Source: Siphonodentalium dalli
Lineage: Eukaryota; Mollusca; Scaphopoda; Gadilida; Siphonodentaliidae
NCBI GenBank assembly: GCA_032622095.1
Contig: CP136067.1
Span: 75,170,705 to 75,234,704 of the forward strand
DNA length: 64,000 nt
Reading direction: 5' to 3'
Below are positions 11,435 through 22,818 of the stretch, piece after piece; position 1 is the stretch's first letter; every line of letters starts with the position of its first letter. Both the position numbers and the translations under genes were made by a program. The notes beneath the pieces were generated by a model, which made no database searches, was not told the origin of the DNA, and saw only the letters and a list, made by a program, of their open reading frames with translations.

Positions 11435-12730
11435 AAAATTCCTGAGCTGGTGTTTGAACCAGTGCAAATGTTGTATCACTCATTTGGCCCCTTTATATTA
11501 ATATGTTATGAAATCAAACATGCTAACGGTAGGACCATTGGGCTTCCACGGAAAGGATGGCTGTTAAGGGATTTGATTCGTTTGGGTAATTTTGGCGTCT
11601 AAAATGTCTCTCTCCAGATGGGTCACGTGATGGCATTGCCTTGCATCAAAACTATTTTATCCAAAAAAATAATCAGGGTTTCCACTTGGAGTCGGGCGAA
11701 TGGGGCTGGTAGCTGCTAAGGGGAAATTCCAGAAAATAATTCAATGTAGGAACACCGATTTATCTACATGTACTTTCACCATATATGACAGGTCTATAAT
11801 CTAGAAATGTAAGATATTGTAATTGGCAGATCATTTTACCTGCATATATTTTCTACCAAAGTTTTCAAACCCTCTAGCTTCAAAAGCAATAGAAATTTAT
11901 TGTGATCGTAAAATGAGTGGCCAATCATGATCGGCAGATGTTAACCCATCCCTTGCGATAGTAAATTACTATGATCGGAATCATAAATGAGAGTTTTTGG
12001 TGTTTAATTATAGAGTATACTGTTATGTACTATTATAGACAAATGTACATAACACAAATTATTGGAATTTATGGGTCACTCGCATTTATATAAGAGAATG
12101 CACTGGTACAGCATTTGTAATGCTGCACCACCACAGCCGTGGGTTAAATGTGAAAGGTGACCTGGACATGGAATACTTGGGTTAAGAGAGTCAAATTTAA
12201 GTTTACAATGATAATGTATCAAATTCTACCAACAATATAGATCAAGATAAGGCACCTCACTGCTGACCCATTAATATCAATTATATAGCAGAGCTGTCAA
12301 CAAATCACAGGAATTGTTTATGTTGAAAGCTGACATGTCTATTAAACCAATAACATTTATAATGACCTCAGACCATCTGTAGAGTGATATCTTCAGCTGT
12401 GCAAGGCAGCACAGATGTCCAAGTCTACTGTTAATATCATGTGATGTGTATTGTTGAATCTTTATTTTAAATTAGATAATAGCTTTCTTTATCAGATTAC
12501 CTGCACATTGGCATAAGAGACATCAGAAAATAATATAGCCTTATCAATAGCTAAGTAGTCCAAAGGCATGGGAGGAATTGGTGAATTGGATTTAATGTCA
12601 CTCCAAACAAATTTACCAGTACATAACACAAGATTTTGGACCGATTTAAAAAAATTTGTTGTGGTGACTCAGGGTACCCTTGGCAGAGTTATAATGGTGT
12701 TAGTTTTTAAAATTTTGTTAACTTTAAAAA
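11435..12730. other. No gene recognised
   Basis: No domain or exon seen. About 11,930-12,050 is a diverged relative of the centre of the 1430-1824 fold-back element. Confidence 0.45.
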
Positions 12731-12850
12731 AAATCAGTGCCAGGGGCCGATCTCATCGGCCCTAATTTAAGGTCTGTAGAGTGCCAGGGCCGATAAGATC
12801 GGCCCTAAAAAAAAAAAAATTGGGGTTGAATTTGTTTTGGGTATGCTTAA

Positions 12851-13182
12851 CCCTTTGGAGAGTATCTGTAACGTCATATACATGACGCCATGAGTAAATT
12901 TAACGTCAACGTCATAGCAATAATTAACAAGTTCGGGTCAAAAAGGTCCAATAATTCGTTTTAATTTATGTGCATTTTTTGTTAACGTGTGTTATGATAA
13001 TCGATTGCACTTATAGATTTGGGACATTATATTAATAAAAATAACTCCTATACAAATCATTTATAAATCAGTTGATTTATTAAAGTTATGTCTACGTAAA
13101 ATAACACTTCCTGAAACGACATATATGTCGTTCTACTCCTCAACCGATAGACGACATATATGTTGTTCTACTCGCCAAACGG
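12851..13182. mobile_element. TTAA-flanked piggyBac-like MITE, 332 bp
   Basis: TTAA at 12847-12850 and 13183-13186 flanks inverted ends CCCTTTGGAGAGTA / TACTCGCCAAACGG. piggyBac-superfamily elements use TTAA targets and many have ends starting CCC. The interior has two copies of an ACGACATATATG(T)-type block but no transposase. It sits in a region with GCCAGGGCCGAT / ATCGGCCC palindromes (12,738-12,812) and a terminal GCCTGGCACT at about 13,330, so a larger inverted unit of about 12,735-13,350 may enclose it. Confidence 0.7.
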
Positions 13183-13439
13183 TTAAGCATGCTATAGCGA
13201 ATTTAAAAACAAACTGGATAAGTCCTTAGGGGCATGTTATAACTCAAAACTATCACCAAGTATTCATAGTAATAATTTTGATGCCCATGAAAAACGTAAG
13301 ATTCCCTGGCACTAAACCTACAAAATAAGCCTGGCACTGAAAGAGTTAAAAAAAAAAAAATTATTTAATAATTTTTTATTGAATTTTTTTTTGGTGGTTA
13401 AATTGAGCAAGGAATTGAATCTAAATTTTTTTTTTTTTA

Positions 13440-13640
13440 AGAGTGAATATCTTTTTCGAAAAACGGCCATAACTCAGTTAAAAATAGTCGGATCAAACCC
13501 ATATTCGAACTCGATCTGTCTTTTGTTCCGATCAGATAGAACATATTTGAGTTATCGCACCATGTGTAAAGTGTCTACAGACAGACAGACGGACGGATGA
13601 GTGGTCAATCCGGACAACGACACTATGTTTATGCTATCAT
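13440..13640 (+). repeat. Dispersed short repeat ending in GACAGACGGACGG
   Basis: Contains GGCCATAACTCAG, ATTCGAACTCGATCTG, GAGTTATCG and a terminal ACAGACAGACAGACGGACGGA tract. It shares wording with the tandem array at 5138-5510. A SINE-like or tandem-derived repeat; no tRNA boxes could be assigned. Confidence 0.55.
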
Positions 13641-13931
13641 TCCCAGTTCAAATAGGACGAGGCGGGCCTGAATTCAGAAGCGGAAAAAAAATCTTTAAAA
13701 ATTCAATAGTAAATGTGCGTTTCAACGAGGGGAAGTGTAAACAGGAGTAGCCCAAATTCCACTTCCTCTCCCATTCAGAGAGAAAAGAGGTCTAAAGAAG
13801 TGTTCAGACAAGTCCGTTGCGTTGAATTTGGATTACAGACAATAACGCTAAGGTGTTCAGATGGCTGCGATGGGTCCGTTACCATCGGACCATCAACAAA
13901 TCTGAACTTGATCTGTGTGTTCTAATATGTC

Positions 13932-14831
13932 TAGTGTTGAAACGATTAGCGATTTTAAGGAATCGACTAGTCGCCAGAGGTAATCGGCTACTAGTCGACT
14001 CGGACCCCTTCTAAGAGTTCCCGTTTCTATGCCCATATGACGTATAAAATGGGCCATGTGGCATCGCAGTTTTGAGTATCCAACTCTTCGTTTCAGAACG
14101 TTCAAACGGAAAGCTCGTGAATTATATAATCTCCCGTTTTTGCCCGTGAGTCTCCCAATTTGATGTCTTATAAAGGCTCTCCTGCAACCTCCATATAATC
14201 TCACGGTTTGGGGAATGCAGGTAATAAAAACATTTTATTTAACCAAATTTGTCGCCGGTAACCAGGAAATAAATAGGCAAGTCTCGTTCGTAAGTCTCGC
14301 TAACTAGATGTTGGTGTGTACTATTGTCTCTCTGAATAGGCGCCTCATGTCGCGGGGGGGGGGGGGGTATTATAATCTATACAAATTATGTTTCATATAT
14401 CATTGAAGCCATTTTGTTACATCATTACTCTAGTATTACACGGGCCACAGTGAGAAGTTATCACTGGTCAATTGCGTCACATCAAACTAGACAGTGTTCA
14501 GTCGGCAGCGACACTTCATGTCTTTGATGATCAACATAAAAGAAACCGCGCCTACACGTGCATACTTTGGGTTCAGTTCAGGTCATGGAGTTCACTGCCA
14601 GTGCATGACTGATGGCAGTGGCATCGTTAAAGGAACAATGCAATAAGGCTTTTAGAAATTAATATGTGTTAACTGTTACAGATTACGTGATAATATGGCC
14701 GTGCAATGGCACTGCTGCCATGATAGCACATAGGTAGTGCTTTTTCCTGACTAATCGACTAGCAGGTTTCGGGATCGACTAATTTAATAACCGTGTCGAC
14801 TTCGACTAGTCGATTAATCGTTTCAACACTA
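13932..14831. mobile_element. Non-autonomous hAT-like transposon, 900 bp, with 8-bp TSD
   Basis: The ends are inverted: TAGTGTTGAAACGATTA at the left and TAATCGTTTCAACACTA at the right. Identical 8-mers AATATGTC flank it at 13,924-13,931 and 14,832-14,839. An 8-bp duplication with ends of the (C/T)AGTGTTG type is characteristic of the hAT superfamily. Subterminal TCGACTAGTCG-type palindromes occur in both ends. No transposase domain is visible. A 14-G run lies at 14,354-14,367. Confidence 0.85.
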
Positions 14832-15305
14832 AATATGTCAACTAACTGCCTTGCAAAATCCATGGAAATCGGAGTAATATTGATGCTGTAATGATCCAGA
14901 AAACCCGGACAGATGCACAGACATGCTGATTAATAGGGTAGTCCTCTAAAAAAATTCAGGGTACCGGTATAATGAGTGGTCAGTGTAAGAGTCTGGTGAT
15001 AAATGGGACCTCTGGAGTAATTGGAACATGACAGTTAAATATGGCGGCCCAATGAGGTTGATTGGTTCATGAACAAATTGATTCAGGGGTTATCATATCA
15101 CTATGGGAAAGAAGAAGCAATATTAGTCGTATATATAAAATATACAGTTAAGATGTCTAATGTACTTTTAAAAACAAGGCATCAGTCAGTCACCTTCACC
15201 AAGCGACATTGTACTGCTGTTGATGAGGGGTATAATTCTGAGCACAATGAAGATATAATATTTTACTTTTACATTCTCACATGCAAATCGATCACAAAGT
15301 AAATT

Positions 15306-16290
15306 AAAGTGTCAATGACACTGTAGCTCAACATGGAGAGGCAATAAATTTGATAATGTTATGCATTGCAGTTAATGTGTGGATTAGGAATTTGGAAAGT
15401 TAAACAAGATGGCCAATTTTGATAGCTCCCATCTAGACGTCACCCGAAGATGTTGGCTGTATTGTATGCCCAAGGATTTAGTCATTCAAAGAGTAAAATC
15501 GTTTAAATTTGATAGCTCCCATCTATTCTAGAGGTAATCCTGAACATGCCTGTAAATTTGTTTTAATATTTGTCCAATAAATGTGATCTGAAGGGTGTGC
15601 CAATGGATTCAAATTTAAAATCCAAGTGGACTATGACAGCCATGTTTTTCAACGGAAAAATTTATACCTCAATCTAGATGTCACCCGGGTCCCTGAGGAT
15701 CCATGTAGTTTGGGATCAATCAGATAAAAGTGTTGGCTGTAGGGATTTATTCAAGTAAATATTAAAATCCAAGGTGGCTGCTAACTGCCATGTTTTTTTT
15801 TTATCAAAAATCATTCAAATTCGATAGCTCACATCTAGAGTTCACCATGTGAAATTTGTGATTAATCGGATGAAAAATGCTGACTGAAGGGAGTGCCAAA
15901 GGATTTAGTCATGCAAAGAGTAAAAATCCAAGATGGCTGCCAACAGCCAGGTTTTTTATCGAATTTTTTTCAAATTTGATAGCTCCATATAGAGATGATC
16001 CTATTAACCATCCACGTAAATTTTCAAAACATTTCTCCAATAAATATGGGCTCCAGACTGGCGATGGTTTAAATTTGAAATCAAAGATGGCTGTTGGCAG
16101 TAATGTTTTTATTTTGGATGAATTTCAATTTTTTAAACAAATGGCTTCAGTAATGCTGAATGCAATAGCCAATTATGAGGGCAGCTGTAGGGTATGGCAA
16201 AGGAAATTGTCGACAGATGGACGGACGCTAACCCATGGCAATAGCATGAACTTGACTTTGTCAAGTACAGGGTGTTGCCAAAATCAATTT
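15306..16290 (+). repeat. Dispersed repeat, copy 2, with internal degenerate tandem units
   Basis: The head is GTGTCAATGACACTGTAGCTCAAC. It is followed by about four diverged units of ~150-220 bp, each with GATAGCTCCCATCTA, a 'CCAAG(A/G)TGGC(T/C)' block and GGATTTAGTCATGCAAA wording. The tail carries GACAGATGGACGGACG and CCATGGCAATAGCATGAACTTG. It lies just downstream of the PAQR stop codon, and the 150-codon open frame within it is repeat-derived. Confidence 0.75.
16108..16113 (-). terminator. Possible polyadenylation signal AATAAA for the PAQR gene
   Basis: AATAAA on the minus strand about 270 bases past the PAQR stop. It falls inside a dispersed repeat, so its use is uncertain. Confidence 0.3.
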
Positions 16291-16379
16291 GAGCTAGAAC
16301 ATGAAAGTAAATATCTCATTCTCATATAGAATATCATTATGTCTCCCAATTGAGAGAGGTCATACGGTTATTTTTAATA

Positions 16380-17399
16380 TTAATCAGCATGACTATTTTT
16401 AACAGGAAAACCATTCTTTTTGCTTGACTTCAAATTTGACAACACCCTGTGAAGGATAATTGAGAAAATAATGACAGTCAACGCATTCATGAAAAATACC
16501 AATGAAATAATACCAATACTTGACCACAATGAGTGGAAAATCCAGTCCTGGAGGTTTTCATCCTTTTGTAAATCTTTATTCATGAGCAGAAAGTGCATTT
16601 GGTAGACAATGCTCAGCGTCACAGCAATGTGGAAGATCTGGTGACTATGTCCAATTATATCAAATGCTCCGGGATGCCATCTCTCTGGAATGTGACTGAC
16701 ATAAAGTATGACTGAGATTGTTGCAAAGAATATATGCCAAGAAATTAGGCTAAGTAGCTGTTGAGAACAATTATCCCAAAGGCACAATGCCAGATGAATA
16801 TACACAGGCACAGTGACGAACAAATATGGTCCTGCAAATGATGATAGTCGTAGAATGTGTCTGAATAAACTCTGCTTCATTAATCTTGTGTGGCAAGAAA
16901 TGACTGTGCATGTAATGGCATTGAAGAAGGCAAAAGTGATGTAATTGTCAGCATACCAGGTCTTCTGGAGTATGGATGGGAACATGTATCCCCGGTAGGC
17001 GACAGCACTAGCCATACTGAATAAACTAATTGCACTGTAGTCCAGGAAAAAACAGACATGGCGAGCTTTCACCGACATCACATTGAATGTGTGTGCTGTC
17101 GCACTGGCCAAAGGAACAAGACAAATTGAAACCATGTAGCACAGTAGAGGCCAGGAATATGAGTCATTGATGAAATCTGTCGTTCTTGACAGGTCAACCA
17201 AAACCCATAGAAAATACCATGGTGGAAGAAAATGAGTCCAGAAATTAAATGTCTCATTTGTGGCATCGAAAATACTAAGGATACATTGCTTAGCAGAACT
17301 TCTTGGATACCTATACCCACGTATGATGAACTCCTCCTTGAAATCATCTGGCACCTGATTGACTTCATATGTGGGCCCACTGATTCCCATCGCAATCAT
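16380..17399 (-). CDS. PAQR-family seven-helix receptor, membrane progestin receptor (class II) type
   Basis: Intact 339-residue intronless reading frame of the PAQR/HlyIII family. The N-terminus has the expected GYRYP segment (28-32) and the Asn-Glu-Thr-Phe-Asn-Phe-Trp-Thr-His motif at 48-56 that precedes the first helix. Putative zinc ligands are all present: His103 in SATAHTF, then His253 and His257 in GHSHQIFH; Asp120 in the third helix is also kept. About seven hydrophobic segments run from residue 60 to 320, and the tail is Lys/Ser-rich and cytosolic in type. Class II PAQRs bind progestins at the plasma membrane, and the fold resembles zinc-dependent ceramidases, so steroid receptor or lipid hydrolase activity are both possible. 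PAQR5-8-like fits best; I cannot choose a paralogue. ATG 17,399 is used; ATG 17,390 is also possible. A TTTATTCAAG acceptor-like site at about 17,430 suggests a 5' UTR intron. Neither end overlaps another gene. Confidence 0.92.
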   Translation of the reverse strand: MIAMGISGPTYEVNQVPDDFKEEFIIRGYRYPRSSAKQCILSIFDATNETFNFWTHFLPPWYFLWVLVDLSRTTDFINDSYSWPLLCYMVSICLVPLASATAHTFNVMSVKARHVCFFLDYSAISLFSMASAVAYRGYMFPSILQKTWYADNYITFAFFNAITCTVISCHTRLMKQSLFRHILRLSSFAGPYLFVTVPVYIHLALCLWDNCSQQLLSLISWHIFFATISVILYVSHIPERWHPGAFDIIGHSHQIFHIAVTLSIVYQMHFLLMNKDLQKDENLQDWIFHSLWSSIGIISLVFFMNALTVIIFSIILHRVLSNLKSSKKNGFPVKNSHAD

Positions 17400-17618
17400 C
17401 TTTCTCGGTTGCTGATTGGATCTTCTCTTGAATAAATTAGAATATAGACAGATATCTAATGAGGTCAGATGTCTCCAGGCAACTTATTCCAGATGCATGC
17501 TATGCTTTGAAGATCGCTTATTGTTCAACAGTCCTGCACAAACTTTAGGATATTGGTACCGCAGATGCAGTGACCCGGTGATGCTGACATTATTTTCACA
17601 CCTGTAAAGAGACAGAAT

Positions 17619-18075
17619 GAAAGTGTCCATGAGACTGTAGTTCAACTTGGAGAGGGGATAATTTGGAAGATTGTTATGCATTTCAGTTAATGAGATGAAT
17701 AGGAATGAGGATTGAAAAACCAGAGGTCACCGCAAAGAACCATGGTGAAGTTTGGGATCAATTGGATAGAAAATGTCGACTGCAGGGAATGCTGAAATAT
17801 TTAGTCATACAAAGAGTAAAATTAAAAGGATGCCAGCGGCCATCTTTTTCATCTAAATTTGTAAAATATTTATTGCTCCCAATCTATTGGTTGACCCTAA
17901 GATCCCAGCACTTTTAATTCAGATTTTTCGGCAAACCCTTTGCCATGCCCCAGTTTTCTTCAGCAATTGGCATTGCTGAATTGCTGATTGTCATAGCCAA
18001 TTATGAGGGCTGAGATCCATATGAAATTTTGTGATGATCGGATGAGGGATGTGGTCTGTAGGGTGAGTCAAAGGA
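17619..18075 (+). repeat. Dispersed repeat, copy 3
   Basis: The head GTGTCCATGAGACTGTAGTTCAACTTGG is a diverged form of the copy at 15,306. Body blocks such as TTTAGTCATACAAAGAG and GGATGAGGGATGTGG(T)CTGTAGGG follow. It lies upstream of the PAQR gene in the same orientation as copy 2 downstream. Confidence 0.65.
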
Positions 18076-18182
18076 TTTAGACCAGTTCCAATTGAAATCA
18101 TACGGTCCATTATTACATATGAATGTCGGACTGACGCGTATTGAAACTGATTTCAAGACACGCAGGGAAACTCCCAGTACAG

Positions 18183-18190
18183 TGACGTCA
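18183..18190. promoter_or_regulatory. CRE-like TGACGTCA site
   Basis: Perfect TGACGTCA about 790 bases upstream of the PAQR ATG on the minus strand. Too far for a confident promoter assignment. Confidence 0.25.
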
Positions 18191-18607
18191 TGGGGTTTAT
18201 AAATATGGATAATTTATGCAGGTCATTCATTCCAGTATCAAATCATTGTCAACCATTATTATGATATATATTATACCATAGGCATAATTATGTTACCATA
18301 TGCAATTCGGGATAGTCCGTTTGGTTCGTAAACTGGTGTATTTTATCTTATTAGATTAATGCATGGGCCCTGAAAAGGGGGTTGCAATTCATGAATTTTG
18401 AGTGCATGCCTTGGTTTCCCCAATTTCCCCTAGCTTGGGTCTCAATCTTTAGTTTTTCGACTACATTGAAATTGGAAAAAAATTGTATTTACCCTCCCTC
18501 CATTAGTTTCCCCATTTGCACCCTTGGGTCCCAATTTTCCAACTGACCAGCCCCAAAATTTCAAATTTCAATAATCCGAAGATATTTGGTTTTCCGATGG
18601 GCTGAAA

Positions 18608-18671
18608 CACAGGGGGCAGGAATCTTTTATTATGGATAATTATCCATAATAAAAGATTCCTGCCCCCTGTG
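18608..18671. repeat. 64-bp perfect palindrome without spacer
   Basis: The halves 18,608-18,639 and 18,640-18,671 are exact reverse complements, running from CACAGGGGGCAGG to CCTGCCCCCTGTG. No mismatch and no loop. Origin unclear; possibly a MITE reduced to its two ends. Confidence 0.95.
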
Positions 18672-18943
18672 GCATGTGCGGAAAATAAAACTTCATTCTA
18701 TTTGGAAATTTCGGGAAAAGCCAATAGAAAAATTGGACTCATTGAAATTACATGGAAATCAGGGATGGGGCAATTACATGCCTAAAGTATTTGATTATAA
18801 TACACATAATTTCCAATTTGATGATTACAAATACAGTACTTTTCTAAAAGTAATCAATTACTTTTTGATTACATCTGATTACTTTGAGATTATTTAATGA
18901 AGACATTCATATAATAGTTGGACATAGTGTTTTATATTATTGA

Positions 18944-19115
18944 ATTTGTCAATGACACTGAAGCGCAACTTCGATAGGGGCTCATATAAAACATTACAGT
19001 TAATAGAGCGATTAGGAAAGTTGGTATGTCTATGTATTCTCGAGGTCACCACGCAGATCCATATGGAGTTTGGTGATGGGATGTGGCCTGTAGGGTGTGC
19101 CAACATTATTAAATT
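18944..19115 (+). repeat. Dispersed repeat, copy 4 (truncated)
   Basis: The head TTGTCAATGACACTGAAGCGCAACTTCG and a GATTAGGAAAG block match the start of the other copies. A GTGATGGGATGTGGCCTGTAGGGTGTGCCA block ends the recognisable part. Confidence 0.6.
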
Positions 19116-20310
19116 ATTATTACCTATAAATTCAATCCCGTTGGTGTCTGAAATTGTCAGTATAATCTTTCATGGCTGCCAAAGCGTGGCATATGTATAG
19201 AAAGTGATAGATTGGTGATATACTTGAACAATCTTGTAATAGCTAAAGTATTGCCCAAAATGGCTTCCAAAATCAGTATTTTGCCTTATACGACTGAGAT
19301 GCTGATTATGTTTATAAGCAGTGAGGCAAATATTGACACTTCTTCATGGAAGCAATGCAGTTCGCGACTGCTTAGGAATTAAACCACCAAATAGATCAAA
19401 CATTTATACCAACCCTCAAAGTAGAACCAATCCAACTCATGCTTCACTTTAAAGATATACGCATTGAGTTGTTGTCTTGAATCTGCACTCTTAGTCTTCT
19501 TGGGTCTGATACGTCAACAAGTGTATAAATTTGTTGAGTTCTGTGGAGAGTTATTTGTATATCTATCAGTACGCATGTGTGTACTGGGTGTACATGTGGT
19601 GTACTAGATTGGAAAATATAATTTAGCATAACCATGTTACATGTATCTATAGCGGAGACTGGGTCCAACTGTGGTGATGCTTGCTTTGACAGGTCATTTA
19701 TAATTATATGCAACGGCTTTCATTCCTTTCAAAGTCATGTACATGTAGATTTATGTTGAATCTTCAAAATTGCCTGCTTTCTATTGGTAAATGTGTCTTT
19801 GATCTCTAACCAGATTTTTGATAACCAGATGTGCACTGGGTGTTAAACAAAATTAAATACCATTATTTAGTTTGACAGGAACATGTATATGTCACAAAGA
19901 TAATTGACAGAGTTCCAGATATGAAAACAACAAAAGCTGTTATGGACATCTGCACATCTAGAATAAAGTAAACAAATGTCACAGAAGTGCATTCACTCCT
20001 AAAACCATATTCTCATTCTGGTAATTATTTTCAATCAACACTTATCGTTGAGTATTGCAATGAGTGGGGCTAATAATTTGGTGCAAGTGTCATAGTTATT
20101 ATGCCCTGTGTTGTAACCTCAATTGATTTAGCTCAACCCAATTTAGGATGTGTAATGAGCAAACTACTCATTCGAAGAAAGCCCCATTACCGTATTGTAT
20201 AGTCACCACTGTCACGGTGTCCATTGGTAAACATATATGTGATATCTCACAGTGGTGCATGATCGGTGTAGCATATGGTGTAGAATTGCAATTCAATTGT
20301 AGTTAACTTG
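19116..20310. other. No gene recognised
   Basis: No domain, clear exon or strong repeat was seen in this stretch. Confidence 0.4.
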
Positions 20311-20317
20311 CCTTAAC

Positions 20318-20697
20318 TACCCCGCTCGACAAAACAAGTGTCCATTGGCACTGCGGTGTATTTGCCGTTCGGCCGCGGTGTCAGCGTTTGTAACTGCGGT
20401 TGAGCACTGCGGCCGAAAGCAAGTACACTGAAGCCGAACGGCAAGTACACCATGGCCGAAAGGCAACTACAACGCGGCCGAAAGGCATGTGCACCGTGGT
20501 TAGATTTCTGGTTTGTATCATCTTTTTTCAGTTTAATGAACGTACACCGCAGCAACTACACCATGGCCGAATGGCAAGTACACTGCAGCCCAACAGTAGT
20601 TAGCCGGTGGAGCCGCAGTGTTGTTGCATTTCGGCCGCGGTGGCAACGCTAACCGCACCATGGTTAAGTGGACACTTGTTTTGTCCAGCAGGGTAAG
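20318..20697. mobile_element. Inverted-repeat MITE with GCGGCCGAAAGGC units, ~380 bp
   Basis: The ends TACCCCGCTCGACAAAACAA and its diverged reverse complement TTGTTTTGTCCAGCAGGGTA are inverted over about 27 bp (two mismatches). The interior is GC-rich and repeats (A/G)CGGCCGAA(A/C)GGCA(A/T)GT(A/G)CACC-like units in both orientations. Short frames inside come from the repeat. No certain target duplication. Confidence 0.75.
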
Positions 20698-21237
20698 TCC
20701 AATTATTTAATAAATTTGAAAAACGGCATTCCATACTAAACCAGGTTTCAGTGACATGTTGTGAATGTCAGCATATGGCAATTCGCCCGGGTAGTCATAT
20801 GATGTTAGGTCTGCCTACTATGGCTATTTTACAACGTGTTGTCAACATGTGTTTCCAACTGGATTTTTGGATTAAATATTAAATGGAATTATAGTTTATA
20901 TTTTAGCACCCGTGATTTGAAAATTACGAGTGCGTACGAGTGCGAGAGCAATCACTCCCGTCACCTGGGAAGGACTGCAGTGTTGTGCCAATGACCTTGT
21001 TCGTTGATGATGATATCGTGGGTTGTTCATATAAGCATGTGACTACCCTACGATCTTTCCATCTACGATTTTTACGAACACACGACTGTCATTATTTCGC
21101 AAGTGGAGGAAGCCAAGGATGAGCCACAATTTTGCATCTAAAATCAAACAGCGCTTGATATTATTTTTTGACTTGCGATCTTGGAAGCTTGGAACTTAAT
21201 TAGCCTAATTAACAATTTTTGGCCCCTTGGCAAAAAG

Positions 21238-22818
21238 CAGGGCTGGCAAATATGAGAATACAGCTACAATAGCTGTATTCAGCTAACCTAGCTGAATCCA
21301 GCTATATATTCTACTCTCGAACCGGCTTTTTTCCGATAATAAACAAGTTCTAAGTGCTAATTTGCACATCAAATTAGGTCACCCTATTATCCGGTCACTT
21401 TCAACCAAATCAAAAACGTCACTTGTTTTGTGACAAAGTGTTGCAATTTATCGACACAGTGATTTCTATTTTGTGTGAAAACTTACTTCTTCTTCGTGAT
21501 ACAGTGCAAGTCCTGGCAGAGGTGTGTTTCTGTTGGGACAATATCGCACTATGATGGGAGGTGACTGTAAATATCATGGAAAATTTTCTGTGAAAACGTG
21601 AACTAAATCACTTGTAAAACAAAGATATATGTCATCAAAGACACTCCTGTATTTCTTCCCGCTGCTAAAATGAAAGGACCATTATAATGGTGTGCATAAC
21701 CTCAAGCATATGAACTCACACACCACTAATGGGTTGTGAGCGATACCGATAACTATTCGTAAAGGTATTATACAGATAGTGTGCGGTAAGCTAAAGTGGT
21801 GAGCTGTACTCGCTTGGTTAATCTCGGCTAGAGATCATGTCCCCCTTTTCAACTATTTAATAATTTTAGACCACCAATCAAATTGTGTTTGAGCAGCACT
21901 GGATTTATACTATTTCCAGAACTGATAAAGACATTGCATCTTCAGTTTTGAACATTGTATTAAATATATTGTTTCCAAGGTTTTCCGCAATGCATAAGAG
22001 AGTTATTGACCGTCATGATCAACATTGATCATCATAATTAGTTTTCACACATAATCGACATCGCTGTGTCGACAAAACACAACACTTTGTCACAAAACAA
22101 GTGACAGTTTTGATAGGTGTGAAAGTGATTGGAGAATTAAGGGGACATGGCAATCTGCGGGATGGGATGGAATAGAATGACAATCTGCGGAACAGAATTT
22201 CAAATTGCGTGGAACGGCCAATATCTTGAGGAATACAGCATGTAGAGGGCTCCTTTTGGCCCTATAGCCACACATATTAACCCTGCCACTGACCGGACAC
22301 CAGAAGTTGCATTATTCGGTCGACAACTGACCTAGCATAAAATTGTCGAAATCAAGACATATGATTTTGACAATTTTATGCTAGGTCAGTTATCGACCGA
22401 ATAATGCAACTTCTGGTGTCCGGTCAGATATGTGTGACTAGGGCGAATATCAGCCTTTCGTTAGACACCAAAAGGAGCCCTCTACGTGCTGTATTGCTTG
22501 AGATATCGGCCGTTCCACGCAATTTGAAATTCTGTTCCGCAGATTGTCGTTCTATTCCATCCCATCCCGCAGATTGTCATGTCCGAATAAAGTAATCTAT
22601 TACTATTAGTATTAAATAGGCCTACCTACTAGTAGTAGTACTACCTAGTTTAGATTATAGATATACAATTTTATTTACAAATTAGCGTTTCTAGTTAATT
22701 ATCGAAAAACAGCCGGTTTGAGAATGAGAGTAGAATATATTGCTGAATTCAGCTAGGTTATGAATACAGCTATTCAACCTATTCGGCTATTGTAGCTGTA
22801 TTCTCACATTTGCCAGAC
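21238..22818. mobile_element. Nested inverted-repeat (fold-back) element, ~1.6 kb
   Basis: Outer ends CAGGGCTGGCAAATATGAG and CTCACATTTGCCAGACCTG are inverted and continue inward over ~100 bp of GAATACAGCT-rich sequence. A second inverted pair (about 21,405-21,480 and 22,045-22,125) contains CACTTGTTTTGTGACAAAG. A third pair (about 22,140-22,262 and 22,470-22,585) contains GCAATTTGAAATTCTGTTCCG. The core hairpin is 22,289-22,427. CAGGGCTGGCAA-type ends recall hAT elements, but no 8-bp duplication is visible. Confidence 0.7.
22289..22427. repeat. Core hairpin with ~65-bp arms
   Basis: CTGACCGGACACCAGAAGTTG... is mirrored by ...CAACTTCTGGTGTCCGGTCAG, nearly perfect. It lies inside the 21,238-22,818 element. 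Confidence 0.9.

Noticed and set aside
13879-13945. Longer target duplication for the hAT-like element
   Set aside because: Only the 8 bases AATATGTC match on both sides; the next bases differ.
15877-16329. 150-codon plus-strand frame just downstream of the PAQR gene
   Set aside because: It is made of the dispersed 'CAAGATGGC' repeat units and reads through the repeat's tail.
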